Assembly: GCA_910585615.1 (NCBI GenBank)
Contig: CAJUFO010000018.1
Coordinates: 9,661-61,793, forward strand
Direction of reading: 5' to 3'
Source of the DNA: an uncultured Acetatifactor sp.
GTDB taxonomy: Bacteria > Bacillota > Clostridia > Lachnospirales > Lachnospiraceae
DNA: 52,133 nucleotides
Shown here: piece by piece, positions 25,886-37,147 of the stretch
Layout of the letters: every line of letters begins with the position of its first letter
How positions within the stretch are numbered: the first letter of the stretch is position 1
The notes under the pieces: model-generated
Database searches by the model: none
What the model saw: the letters and a program-made list of their open reading frames with translations, nothing else
What the model was told of the DNA's origin: nothing
Program-made: the position numbers and the translations under genes

Positions 25886-26185
25886 ATGGAAATACTTGGA
25901 ATCGGTGATAGATTGCGGACATTGCGCACCCATAGAAAAATGACCATAAAACAGGTTTCGGAAAGGCTTGGAATATCTGCAAGTGTGCTTTCAGAGTACG
26001 AATTAGATGTGAAGAATCCCAGCTACAGGAATCTGCTCCGTTTTGCCCGGCTATATAATGTGTCTTGTGACTATCTTCTCGGAAACGAAGAATGCCTCAC
26101 TCTAAACGTAGCAGGGCTGACGGAAGAGGAAATCGGTACTATATCAGAATTGATTTCACTCTTCCAGAAGAGCAGGGAAGGATAA
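25886..26185 (+). CDS. XRE-family HTH regulator
   Basis: This 99-residue protein is essentially one HTH_3 domain (residues 5-65: GDRLRTLRTHRKMTIKQVSE through CDYLLGNEE) with a short helical tail (LTEEEIGTISELISLFQKS). The ATG at 25886 follows AGAGGATTGGCC; a frame start at 25841 would add 15 residues without a ribosome site. It is divergent from the SSB-like gene and probably represses from the palindromes at 25796-25830. It is clearly different from the paralogous XRE pair at 4302 and 29439. Confidence 0.85.
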   Translation: MEILGIGDRLRTLRTHRKMTIKQVSERLGISASVLSEYELDVKNPSYRNLLRFARLYNVSCDYLLGNEECLTLNVAGLTEEEIGTISELISLFQKSREG

Positions 26186-26361
26186 AAATGTCAAAATCCG
26201 GGATATATGCCAAAACAACCTTTTTCCCCTGAGTCAGAATAACCGGACCCTTTATGCGCATTAGTCAATACCTTTCATCTTTTCCCTTCTCATTTCTTAC
26301 ATTTCGTTGTAAAATATCCATAACAGTCCACCGAAATTCATCCGCAGCAAAGGAGCCTCCC

Positions 26362-27690
26362 ATGAAAAGCATCGGCATCGACATCGGAACCACCAGCATC
26401 AGCCTCGTCCTCGCAGGCTTTCCGGACGGCACGCTCATCCAAGCCGTCACGCTCCCCAACGATACCTTCCTTCCCAGCGCCCGCCCCTGGGAAAGGCTTC
26501 AGGATCCCGCAGCCATCCTGGCAAAAGTCTACCCGGCTCTGGAGGGGCTGCTCTCCGCCTGGGGCGATGTGGCCGCCATCGGCCTCACCGGTCAGATGCA
26601 CGGCATCCTCTACCTGGACAGGAGCGGCCTCGCGGTGAGCCCGCTCTACACCTGGCAGGACGGGCGGGGGAACCTGCCTGACTATGACGGCGGAATGAGC
26701 GTCTGCCGCTGCCTGGCTGAGGCCTGCGGCGCAAAACTGGCTGCCGGCTACGGCCTGGCAACCCATCTGTACAATCTGAAGAAAGGCCTCGTCCCGGCGG
26801 AAGCGGTCTCCCTGTGTACCATTGCCGACTATGTGGGCATGGCGCTGACAGGGCGCGGCGCTCCCCTGGTCCATATCAGCCAGGCCGCAAGCCTGGGCCT
26901 GTATGACTGTAAGACGAATGATTTTCTGTGGGATATCGTAAAAGAATGGGGCGCCTCCCCGGATTTCCTGCCCTCTGTCACGAAAGAACTCCTGCCGCTG
27001 GGCGCTTTCCGCGGCATCCCCGTCTGCGTCTCCATAGGGGACAATCAGGCCAGCTTCCTGGGCTCGGTGGGCGAGGACCGCGACTGTGGGCTGGTGAACA
27101 TCGGGACAGGCTCCCAGATTTCCGTGCTGTCCCATACCTGCTTCCAGGGTGAGGGCATCGAGGCCAGGCCCTTCACCGGGGACAGCTATCTGCTGGTGGG
27201 GGCAGCACTGTGCGGCGGCAGCGCCTATGCGGCCCTGGAGCGGTTCTTCAGAGAATATGCGGCAGCGGCAGGCGGGGCGGATGTGCCCCAGTATGACGTC
27301 ATGAGAGAACTGCTGGACAGGCAGGAGGACACTGACGAGAGCTGGACAGTCCGCACCTCTTTCCTGGGCACCAGAGAGAACCCCCGGGAGACCGGCTCCG
27401 TCAGTGGAATCCGCCTGGACAATTTCCGCCCCGCCGCCCTGATTCGCGGCGTCCTGGACGGCATGGCCCAGGAGCTTTACGGCCTGTACCATACGATCCA
27501 GGCCGGGACCGGGCTCTCCCCCGCCAGGCTTATGGCCTCCGGCAACGGCGTCCGCAGGAACCCTGCACTCCGGGACATCCTCCGGGCCCGCTTCGGAATG
27601 CCCCTCGCCGTCGTGGCCCACCAGGAGGAGGCCGCTTACGGAGCGGCTGCAGCAGCCGTCTCTATGTCCCCGAAAATCCGCAGAGGCTGA
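26362..27690 (+). CDS. FGGY-family sugar kinase, sedoheptulokinase-like
   Basis: This 442-residue carbohydrate kinase phosphorylates a sugar with ATP in the cytosol. It has the N-terminal phosphate-1 motif GIDIGTTSISLVL, GLTGQMHGILYLD near 77, the catalytic Asp in SIGDNQASFLG near 222, a phosphate-2 motif NIGTGSQISVL near 243 and the adenosine region MASGNGVRRNP near 395. The pattern is closest to the sedoheptulokinase-like branch, but xylulose or another ketose cannot be excluded. AAAGGAG seven bases upstream fixes the ATG at 26362. The gene stands alone, convergent with nhaC. Confidence 0.85.
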   Translation: MKSIGIDIGTTSISLVLAGFPDGTLIQAVTLPNDTFLPSARPWERLQDPAAILAKVYPALEGLLSAWGDVAAIGLTGQMHGILYLDRSGLAVSPLYTWQDGRGNLPDYDGGMSVCRCLAEACGAKLAAGYGLATHLYNLKKGLVPAEAVSLCTIADYVGMALTGRGAPLVHISQAASLGLYDCKTNDFLWDIVKEWGASPDFLPSVTKELLPLGAFRGIPVCVSIGDNQASFLGSVGEDRDCGLVNIGTGSQISVLSHTCFQGEGIEARPFTGDSYLLVGAALCGGSAYAALERFFREYAAAAGGADVPQYDVMRELLDRQEDTDESWTVRTSFLGTRENPRETGSVSGIRLDNFRPAALIRGVLDGMAQELYGLYHTIQAGTGLSPARLMASGNGVRRNPALRDILRARFGMPLAVVAHQEEAAYGAAAAAVSMSPKIRRG

Positions 27691-27740
27691 TGCCTGCCCT
27701 GCGGATTCTGCCATGAAGCGGCGCCCTCTCCAGGCGTTCC

Positions 27741-29255
27741 TCAATGCTTTCCACGCCCTCTTCTCCGCTTCCCCCGGAAAGCGATCCCCCCAAGCGCCCC
27801 CAGCAACAGCACGACGGACGACAGAATCGTAATCCACGCATTCCCCGAGAAGCCGGCCACCAGATACCCGAAGAAGCACACCGCCGCCACCAGCGTGGCA
27901 TAGGGCAGCTGGGTCTCCACATGGCGCAGATGCTCGCACTGTGCCCCGGTGGATGCCAGGATGGTGGTGTCGGAGATGGGCGAGCAGTGGTCGCCGTAGA
28001 CGGAACCCGCCAGCGTGGCCCCCAGAGCGGGAATCAGGACCGCAGCCCCCTCACCGCCCGCGCACATCATGGACACGATGGGCAGCAGGATGCCGAACGT
28101 CCCCCAGGCCGTCCCCATAGAGAAGGACAGGAAGGCCGCCACGGCGAACACGATGGCGGGCAGGAAACCAAAGGGAAGGTTCACAGCGCTGACGAAATGG
28201 CTGACGAAGATGCCGGTCCCGATCATCTCCCGGCACACGCCGCCCAGCCCCCATGCCAGAATCAGGATGGTCAGGGCGGGAATCATGGTCTTGATTCCGT
28301 CGATGATCCCTGTCATGAACTCCCGCAGGCCCATGATGCGCCTGGGCAGGTACAGGGCCAATGCCACCACCAGAGCCGCAAAGGTCCCCAGGGTAAGGCC
28401 CGCCGTGGGATTCTCCCCGATGGCCTCCGTGAAGGCCTTGCCCGTGCCCGCAAAGAACCCGCCCACATATGCCATTCCCAGAATCGCGCACACGATCAGC
28501 GTCACCACGGGCAGCGCCAGATCCAGCACCGTCCCCTTCTTCCGCTTAAGCGTCTCTTCGGCTGCGCCAGTCCGTCTTTCTTCCCTGCCGGCCTCCGCCT
28601 TTTCCATAGGGCCGAAGTCAAAATCCGTGAAGCATAGGGCAAACACCATGACGATCGTCAAAATAGCGTACAGATTATAGGGAATCGTCCGCACAAAGGC
28701 ATTCAGGCCTCCGGCCTCCTCCACCTCCGAGGCCACTGCCACCGCCCAGCTGGAGATCGGCGCGATGATGCACACCGGCGCGGCTGTGGCATCCAGCAGA
28801 TAGGCCAGCTTCTCCCTGGAAATCCGGCATTTGTCCGTGATGGGCCGCATCACGGTCCCCACCGTCAGGCAGTTGAACCCGTCGTCCACGAAAATCAGAA
28901 GCCCCAGCGCGGCCGTGGCCAGCTTGGCGCTTCTCTTGCTCTTGATCCGCTTCCCCGCCCACTGCCCGTAGGCATCCGAGCCTCCGGACCTGGTGACGAT
29001 GACCACCAGAGACCCCAGCAGCACCAGGAAGATAATCATGTAGCCGTTCTGCCCGATCTTCGCCGCCAGCATGTCGAACACATATGTAACCGCCTGCAGG
29101 ATATCCCCCCCTGTGCAGAAGCAGTAAATGCACATCCCGGAGAATATCCCCAGGAACAGGGAGGAATACACCTCCTTGCTGATCAATGCCAGCGTAATCG
29201 CAATCAATGGCGGCAGGATGGACAGCCATCCCGCCTCTATCATTTCCAAACCCAT
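27741..29255 (-). CDS. NhaC-family Na+/H+ antiporter
   Basis: This 504-residue membrane protein has about eleven hydrophobic segments. It shows PPLIAITLALISKEVYSSL in the first helices, the FVDDGFNCLTVGTVM motif near 130 and GTAWGTFGILLPIV with SVYGDHCSPISDTTIL near 425-445, all features of the NhaC antiporter family (PF03553). A charged cytosolic loop (about 220-245) separates the halves. Sodium/proton exchange is the usual role, but some members carry organic ions. GGAGGGACGCAT precedes the ATG. Confidence 0.92.
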   Translation of the reverse strand: MGLEMIEAGWLSILPPLIAITLALISKEVYSSLFLGIFSGMCIYCFCTGGDILQAVTYVFDMLAAKIGQNGYMIIFLVLLGSLVVIVTRSGGSDAYGQWAGKRIKSKRSAKLATAALGLLIFVDDGFNCLTVGTVMRPITDKCRISREKLAYLLDATAAPVCIIAPISSWAVAVASEVEEAGGLNAFVRTIPYNLYAILTIVMVFALCFTDFDFGPMEKAEAGREERRTGAAEETLKRKKGTVLDLALPVVTLIVCAILGMAYVGGFFAGTGKAFTEAIGENPTAGLTLGTFAALVVALALYLPRRIMGLREFMTGIIDGIKTMIPALTILILAWGLGGVCREMIGTGIFVSHFVSAVNLPFGFLPAIVFAVAAFLSFSMGTAWGTFGILLPIVSMMCAGGEGAAVLIPALGATLAGSVYGDHCSPISDTTILASTGAQCEHLRHVETQLPYATLVAAVCFFGYLVAGFSGNAWITILSSVVLLLGALGGIAFRGKRRRGRGKH

Positions 29256-29351
29256 ATGCGTCCCTCCTTCTGAAATCCAGCCAGAAATCCACGAACCGTA
29301 GAATATCCCCTGTAAAAATACGCAGTTACTGAAATGCTATTTTATATTCCG

Positions 29352-29368
29352 TAGAATTTATTAGAATA
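29352..29368 (+). promoter_or_regulatory. Likely operator upstream of the second XRE gene
   Basis: TAGAATTTATTAGAATA repeats TAGAAT with a 10-base period and differs from the element upstream of the paralogous XRE gene (4729-4745) only at the three spacer bases. It is also preceded by ATTC forming ATTC-N4-GAAT, as in the other copy (ATTC-N3-GAAT). A clear -35/-10 pair was not recognised here; TATATT at 29343-29348 could be the -10. Confidence 0.5.
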
Positions 29369-29438
29369 CCATATATGATCTGTAAATGCCCTGCCATATA
29401 GCTACCCGTACGAAAGAACAGTAAAGAGGAGGATCTCC

Positions 29439-29804
29439 ATGAGAGATGTGGGCACGACGCTGGCAATGCTGCGCAAAGAAAAGGGACTGGTTCAAAAAGA
29501 GCTGGCCGCTCTCCTGAACCTATCTGTAAGCGCAGTCTCCAGCTATGAAAAATCCGTGCACGCCCCCGACCTGGCCATGCTGGGAAGACTGGCGGAATTC
29601 TATGGGGTCACCACCGATTATCTCTTAGGGCGCACAGAATACCGCTGTCCTCCCGAGTCCCTTAGCCGCTATATCTCCATGGATTACACGGTGCAGGACA
29701 TGGTCAACACTGTCCTGTCCCTGGATTCGGCTACACAGGCCAGCATAGTCAACTTCGTAAAGTACATGAAGCATCTCCACAGCAAATCCAAGAGTAAAAC
29801 TTAA
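29439..29804 (+). CDS. XRE-family transcriptional regulator (paralogue of the gene at 4302)
   Basis: The 121-residue protein has an HTH_3 domain (residues 4-60, LAMLRKEKGLVQKELAALL to TTDYLLGRTEYR) and a helical tail ending FVKYMKHLHSKSKSK. About two thirds of residues match the protein from 4302-4679 by eye, with identity concentrated in the tail and the region after the HTH, while the DNA-recognition helix differs (SVSAVSSYEKS against SVGTISNYENS). AGAGGAGGATCTCC precedes the ATG. It converges on carB with only six bases between stops. Confidence 0.9.
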   Translation: MRDVGTTLAMLRKEKGLVQKELAALLNLSVSAVSSYEKSVHAPDLAMLGRLAEFYGVTTDYLLGRTEYRCPPESLSRYISMDYTVQDMVNTVLSLDSATQASIVNFVKYMKHLHSKSKSKT

Positions 29805-29810
29805 CAGCCC

Positions 29811-33035
<3,225 letters not shown>

Positions 33036-33082
33036 GTATTATCCTCCTGATCGGCATGGATGTCCATTTTTCTTGTGTCAAC

Positions 33083-33111
33083 ATTATAGCATCAGGGCGG
33101 CAAGAATGCAA
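33083..33111 (-). promoter_or_regulatory. Sigma-A promoter for carB
   Basis: On the reverse strand TTGCAT (33111-33106), 17 bases, a perfect TATAAT (33088-33083). The leader of about 40 bases shows no attenuator or PyrR-binding structure. Confidence 0.7.
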
Positions 33112-33126
33112 TTTTGCAATGCAAAT

Positions 33127-34698
33127 TTATTTTTGGGCTTCTACGATGATGCATTCGTGCGCCTTTGTCTTCTTATTGTAATTCACTCCCACCAGCAGGA
33201 GATTGCCCTGATATTCTTCCAGGCTCCCGCAGTATTCCTTCTTTTTTATCTGCTCCAGGGCGCCCTTCGCATTTTTATCCCACTTTAATTCCACCACCAG
33301 GGCCGGTTTCTCCGCGAAACGTTTCCTGGGCAGGAATACCAGATCCGCATAGCCCTTTCCACCGGCCAGTTCACGGTGTACGGTATAGAAATTCCTCGCC
33401 GCATACAGGGCCAGTGAAATGGTATAGCTCAGGGCGTTTTCATCATTATACCGGATATGCGGAGTCTCAAAATGCGCCTCTTTCATGCGTTCCGCAACCT
33501 CCCGGGGCTGCCCCTGCCAGATGGCGTTCAGGGTATCCGCGGAATTCCTCAATGCCTTCGACACTTCGCCCCAGTCGGACACGGACACTGCATTCACATA
33601 CTCGAAACGGATTTCGCTGTTGGGAATGAACACGCATCTGTTCGCCTGGTCATACCCCAGATATCCCAGATGGATCAGCAGCGTAAGGACATCATCCCCC
33701 GTCCTGAAGGTCGCCATATCATTGGTAAAGCTCTCCGTGTTCACCGGTATCCGCTCTCCGGCCACCATGCTCAGCACATCCTCTTTCAGGCTATCAAAAT
33801 TCAGGTCAATGTACACCTGCAGGGCCTCAAAGGTCTCCGTCTGGTTCCAGTAATTTCCGATTTTGCCGAAGCGCATGCAACTGACCACGGAGCGGGGGCT
33901 GTAGACAGAGTTCTCCCCCTCGAAGAAGTACCCGTCGTACCAGTTTTTTACTTCCTCCATATCCATTCCATACTTCTCACAGAGGCCCGCCACTTCATTC
34001 TCCGTAAAACCCACATAAGCTGCCAGGGGCCCCGGGGCAAGCATGGTGAACTCATCGAACATATTTAAGGCGGAATGGGTTCCGTACTTTCTGATGGGCA
34101 GGATCCCCGTCATGTAGGCGAGATGGATATACCCCTTGTCCTTTATCAAGTCCCGCAGGAAATCAAGGTACTGCTCCTGGGCCCTGCTCTCCGTCTTATA
34201 CGCGCGGAAGACACAGTCCCACTCGTCGATGATGACGACAAAGGGGCATCCTGTTTTCCCATAGATATCCTGCATGGTCCTTGTCAGATTGGTATTATCG
34301 AAATAACGTATATCCGGATATTTATCCGTCAGCTCCCACAGGACGCTTCACCGTATCAGATCCAGCATCCCGTCCATATCCCCGCTCTGGCTCAAGAACT
34401 CCTGCATATTCAGGAAAATGGTGTCATACCGGTTCAGGTATGTTCTGAAGTCCCCGCTCTGCGCGATCTCAAAGGAAGAAAACAGCTCTTCCGAGTCGCA
34501 GCCGCGGCTGTAGTAGGCCGCCAGCATGGCCGCCGCCATGGACTTTCCGAAACGCCGCGGACGGCTCACGCACAGGCAGCTCTCCATGGTGTTCAGGACT
34601 CTGTTCGTATATCTCAGCAGCCCTGTCTTATCGATATAGATCTCGGAATTCACCATCCTGCAAAACCCCTCGTTGCCCGGATTCAGATAATTTCCCAT
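33127..34698 (-). pseudogene. AAA-ATPase-like/PD-(D/E)XK nuclease family gene with an in-frame nonsense codon
   Basis: The frame from ATG 34698 (after GGGAGGCGGCAA) encodes the AAA-ATPase-like domain (PF09820 type: SRPRRFGKSMAAAML P-loop near residue 45). It stops at a TGA at 34350-34348, directly after DGMLDLIR. The same frame continues beyond the stop with SVLWELTDKYPDIRYFDNTN, then Walker B FVVIIDEWDCVF and a C-terminal PD-(D/E)XK domain (LVVELKWDKNAKGALEQI, the E-x-K nuclease motif). A single CGA-to-TGA change would explain it. A distal product could restart at an internal ATG (34275) but would lack the P-loop. The intact family is common in gut Clostridia and its role is not established. 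Confidence 0.85.
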
Positions 34699-34831
34699 TT
34701 GCCGCCTCCCTGTCCTTTCGCTGTCTCTCCTCTTTATTATACGATACCGAAAATAAGGAGACAACCATAAATTGCGCAAAGGGCTTATAAAAGGACTGCC
34801 GTTACCGCGGGGCTGAAAATCTGCAAACAGC

Positions 34832-34859
34832 TTGAAAATGACGTGGAATCTGCTATAAT
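34832..34859 (+). promoter_or_regulatory. Strong sigma-A promoter for the glycosidase-like gene
   Basis: TTGAAA (34832-34837), 16 bases, perfect TATAAT (34854-34859). The spacer ends in TGGAATCTGC (34844-34853), whose exact reverse complement GCAGATTCCA occurs at 34911-34920 in the leader, forming a long-range inverted repeat that may bind a regulator. Confidence 0.75.
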
Positions 34860-34878
34860 CAAACTATGGTTTAACCCG

Positions 34879-34932
34879 ACTCACGAGCGAAGGCTAATGG
34901 GGACTCTGCGGCAGATTCCATCGCTTGTGAGT
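34879..34932 (+). promoter_or_regulatory. Leader hairpin upstream of the glycosidase-like gene
   Basis: ACTCACGAGCGA (34879-34890) pairs with TCGCTTGTGAGT (34921-34932) with one G-U wobble, enclosing an inner palindrome TCTGCGGCAGA (34905-34915). The hairpin starts about 13 bases after the expected transcription start and ends 29 bases before the ATG. There is no T-run, so it is not a simple terminator; it could stabilise the mRNA or be a protein-binding site. Confidence 0.55.
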
Positions 34933-34961
34933 ATATCCAGCAAAACGGAAAGGAGATCGAC

Positions 34962-36887
34962 ATGATTCAAATCACGCTTGCGGGGACTGAACTGCGCTTT
35001 GACGAAGCCAATCTGCATGTTTCCATGACCCGGAACGGAACGGATTGGAGCTGGGAATCGGACTACATACCCGTATTCAATGCGGCACAGAAGGAGATTC
35101 CCTTCCTGGACGCGGCTTCCGTCTCCCACGAGGTGCGCCAGACAGGCCTGGGGAAGGGAATCCTCTCCCGGTATGAGGGCTTTGCCGTGGATGGGGACGC
35201 CTCCGTGCCCGGCTTGAGCTTTTGCACCTATGTATGGATCGAGGGGGCCACGGGGGACGTGTTCTTCGAGTGGATCCCCCTGGGGGAAGAGGGTGCCGGC
35301 ATCCAGTCCGTCACATGGCCCGGGCCCATGGCCTTCCGGGAGAAAAGGGAGGACTGGTACACGCTGCTGAACTACCATCAGGGGCTCCTGATTCCCAATA
35401 CCTGGGAGACGGAGCTGGGGAAGCTCCCCTTCGGCGGCTCCCTGTGCTCCGCCGCCAGTTACATGCCCTGGTTCGGCCAGGTGAAGGCCGGAGAAGGGTA
35501 CATCGCCATCTGCGAGCAGCCCTGGGACAGCGCCTTCTACGCGGAGCATCCCGCCGGAGGGCCCTACACGAAAGCCGGGGTGCGCTGGGGGGCCAGCCTG
35601 GGGAAGATGCGCTACCGCAGGGTCATGCGCTACACGCTGCTGAGCGGATGTGACTACAACGATATCTGCAAAGTGTACCGCAGCTATGTGAAGGAGAAGG
35701 GCCTGTTCTGCAGCCTGAAGGAAAAGGCGGCGAAGGCCCCCGGGGTGGAGCGGCTGATCGGAAGCCTCTTCCTCCATCGGGGAATCAAGAATCATGTATG
35801 CCCGGAATCCTCCATGTACGATGCGGAGCATCCCGGCAAGTACGACCGGGTGGTGCCCTTCCGGACACGGACAGAGGAGATCAAAGCCCTCCGGGCCCAG
35901 GGCTTCGAGAAGCTCTACCTGCACCTGGACGGCTGGGGAGACCCGGGATACGACAACCAGCATCCCGACTATCTGCCCCCCTGTGAGGAGGCCGGCGGCT
36001 GGGATGGCATGAAGGAGCTGGCGGATACCCTCCACGACTGCGGATATCTCTTCGGCATCCACGACCAGTACCGGGACTACTATTTCGACGGGAAGACCTT
36101 CGACGCCTCCTTCGGCTGCCTCCAGACGGACGGCACCATTCCGGAGCACGCCAACTGGGCAGGCGGACATCAGACATACCTCTGCGCCACCCAGGCCCCT
36201 TATTATGTGAAGCGCAATTTCCGCCAGCTGGCGGAGCATGATATCGGCCTGGACTGTGCCTACCTGGATGTCTTCACCTGCAATGAGCCGGATGAATGCG
36301 CCAATCCCATGCACTATATGAGCCGCAGGGACTGTCTGGATTTCCGGGGGCAGTGCTTCGAGTACCTGCTCTCCCAGGGGATCCTCCCCAGCTCCGAGGA
36401 GGTCTCCGACTGGAGCATGAAGAGCCTGGTGTTCTGCCACTACGCGCCCTATCAGTTCCAGATGTGCAAGCCCGGCACGCCCCGGAAGGGCATTCCCGTG
36501 CCCCTGTTCAATCTGGTATACCACGATTGTGTCATCATCCCCTGGATGATGGAGAAGATGGACGCGCACAACGACTACATGCTCTACGCCCTGTTGAACG
36601 GCGGCGCGCCCTACCTGATCCGGGACGGCGCTTATCCGGGCATCGACGGCTCCTTCCAGCCGGAGTTCACCTTCACCGAGCAGGAGGCCTATGACCGGTG
36701 CAGGGTGGTAGCCGATCTCCATGAACGGATCGCCGCCTGTGAGATGGTGTCCCATAAGCTGCTTGCACCGGACGGGTCGAAGCAGGAGACTGTGTTCAGC
36801 GACGGCACCAGGGTGCGGGTGGATCTGGACGCGCTCAGCTACGAGATCTGTAAGGGCGATGCCGCAAATCATGCTGCACCTCAATGA
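34962..36887 (+). CDS. TIM-barrel glycoside-hydrolase-like protein (GH101/DUF5696-like), probably cytosolic
   Basis: This 641-residue protein has no signal peptide. An N-terminal beta-rich part (1-250) is followed by a likely (beta/alpha)8 barrel: KLYLHLDGWGDPGY near 318-330, LFGIHDQYRDYYF near 363, LDCAYLDVFTCNEP near 430-443 and ILPSSEEVSDW near 474-484. The Asp in YLDVF (436) and a Glu in SSEEV (479/480) are placed like the nucleophile and acid/base of GH101-type enzymes. I recognise the barrel pattern but not the exact family or substrate. GGAAAGGAGATCGAC fixes the ATG. A strong promoter and a structured leader precede it, and arabinan-type glycosidases follow on the other strand, which suggests glycan use. 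Confidence 0.7.
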   Translation: MIQITLAGTELRFDEANLHVSMTRNGTDWSWESDYIPVFNAAQKEIPFLDAASVSHEVRQTGLGKGILSRYEGFAVDGDASVPGLSFCTYVWIEGATGDVFFEWIPLGEEGAGIQSVTWPGPMAFREKREDWYTLLNYHQGLLIPNTWETELGKLPFGGSLCSAASYMPWFGQVKAGEGYIAICEQPWDSAFYAEHPAGGPYTKAGVRWGASLGKMRYRRVMRYTLLSGCDYNDICKVYRSYVKEKGLFCSLKEKAAKAPGVERLIGSLFLHRGIKNHVCPESSMYDAEHPGKYDRVVPFRTRTEEIKALRAQGFEKLYLHLDGWGDPGYDNQHPDYLPPCEEAGGWDGMKELADTLHDCGYLFGIHDQYRDYYFDGKTFDASFGCLQTDGTIPEHANWAGGHQTYLCATQAPYYVKRNFRQLAEHDIGLDCAYLDVFTCNEPDECANPMHYMSRRDCLDFRGQCFEYLLSQGILPSSEEVSDWSMKSLVFCHYAPYQFQMCKPGTPRKGIPVPLFNLVYHDCVIIPWMMEKMDAHNDYMLYALLNGGAPYLIRDGAYPGIDGSFQPEFTFTEQEAYDRCRVVADLHERIAACEMVSHKLLAPDGSKQETVFSDGTRVRVDLDALSYEICKGDAANHAAPQ

Positions 36888-36990
36888 AAATTGCAGCAAC
36901 CTGCAACGAAAGGCCGCCGGCCGTATATGCTCACCATGGACAAATCTGTAAATCCTGACGGTCTTGATTATAGCAGAAAGCCCCAAAGCC

Positions 36991-37016
36991 AGCCTGCGGT
37001 CTGCGGAGCGCAGGCT
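36991..37016. other. Hairpin in the gap after the glycosidase-like gene
   Basis: AGCCTGCG/CGCAGGCT (36991-36998 with 37009-37016) forms an 8-bp stem without a T-run. Beside it AACCGGCTGGCAAA occurs twice with a 16-base period (37041-37070). Apart from the GH43 terminator nothing else is seen in the 260-base gap 36888-37147. Confidence 0.4.
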
Positions 37017-37067
37017 TCGGGGAGAATCTGCCGCCGAAGGAACCGGCTGGCAAATAAACCGGCTGGC

Positions 37068-37126
37068 AAAAAATACGAATCCCGCCGGAATCAGGCTTTT
37101 TCGATACCTGCATTCCGACGGGATTC
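37068..37126 (-). terminator. Terminator after the GH43 gene
   Basis: On the reverse strand GAATCCCGTCGGAAT (37126-37112) pairs with ATTCCGGCGGGATTC (37091-37077) over 15 bp with one wobble, then GTATTTTTT. The loop is 20 bases. It begins 22 bases after the GH43 stop. Confidence 0.85.
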
Positions 37127-37147
37127 CCTTTGTCCGCTCCAGGCGGC

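Noticed and set aside
26338..27939. A 533-codon open frame opposite the sugar kinase gene
   Set aside because: The kinase has all FGGY motifs and the antisense product has none.
34881..36986. A 701-codon open frame on the - strand
   Set aside because: It is antisense to the glycosidase-like gene, which has a promoter, a ribosome site and barrel motifs; the antisense translation shows no recognisable domain.
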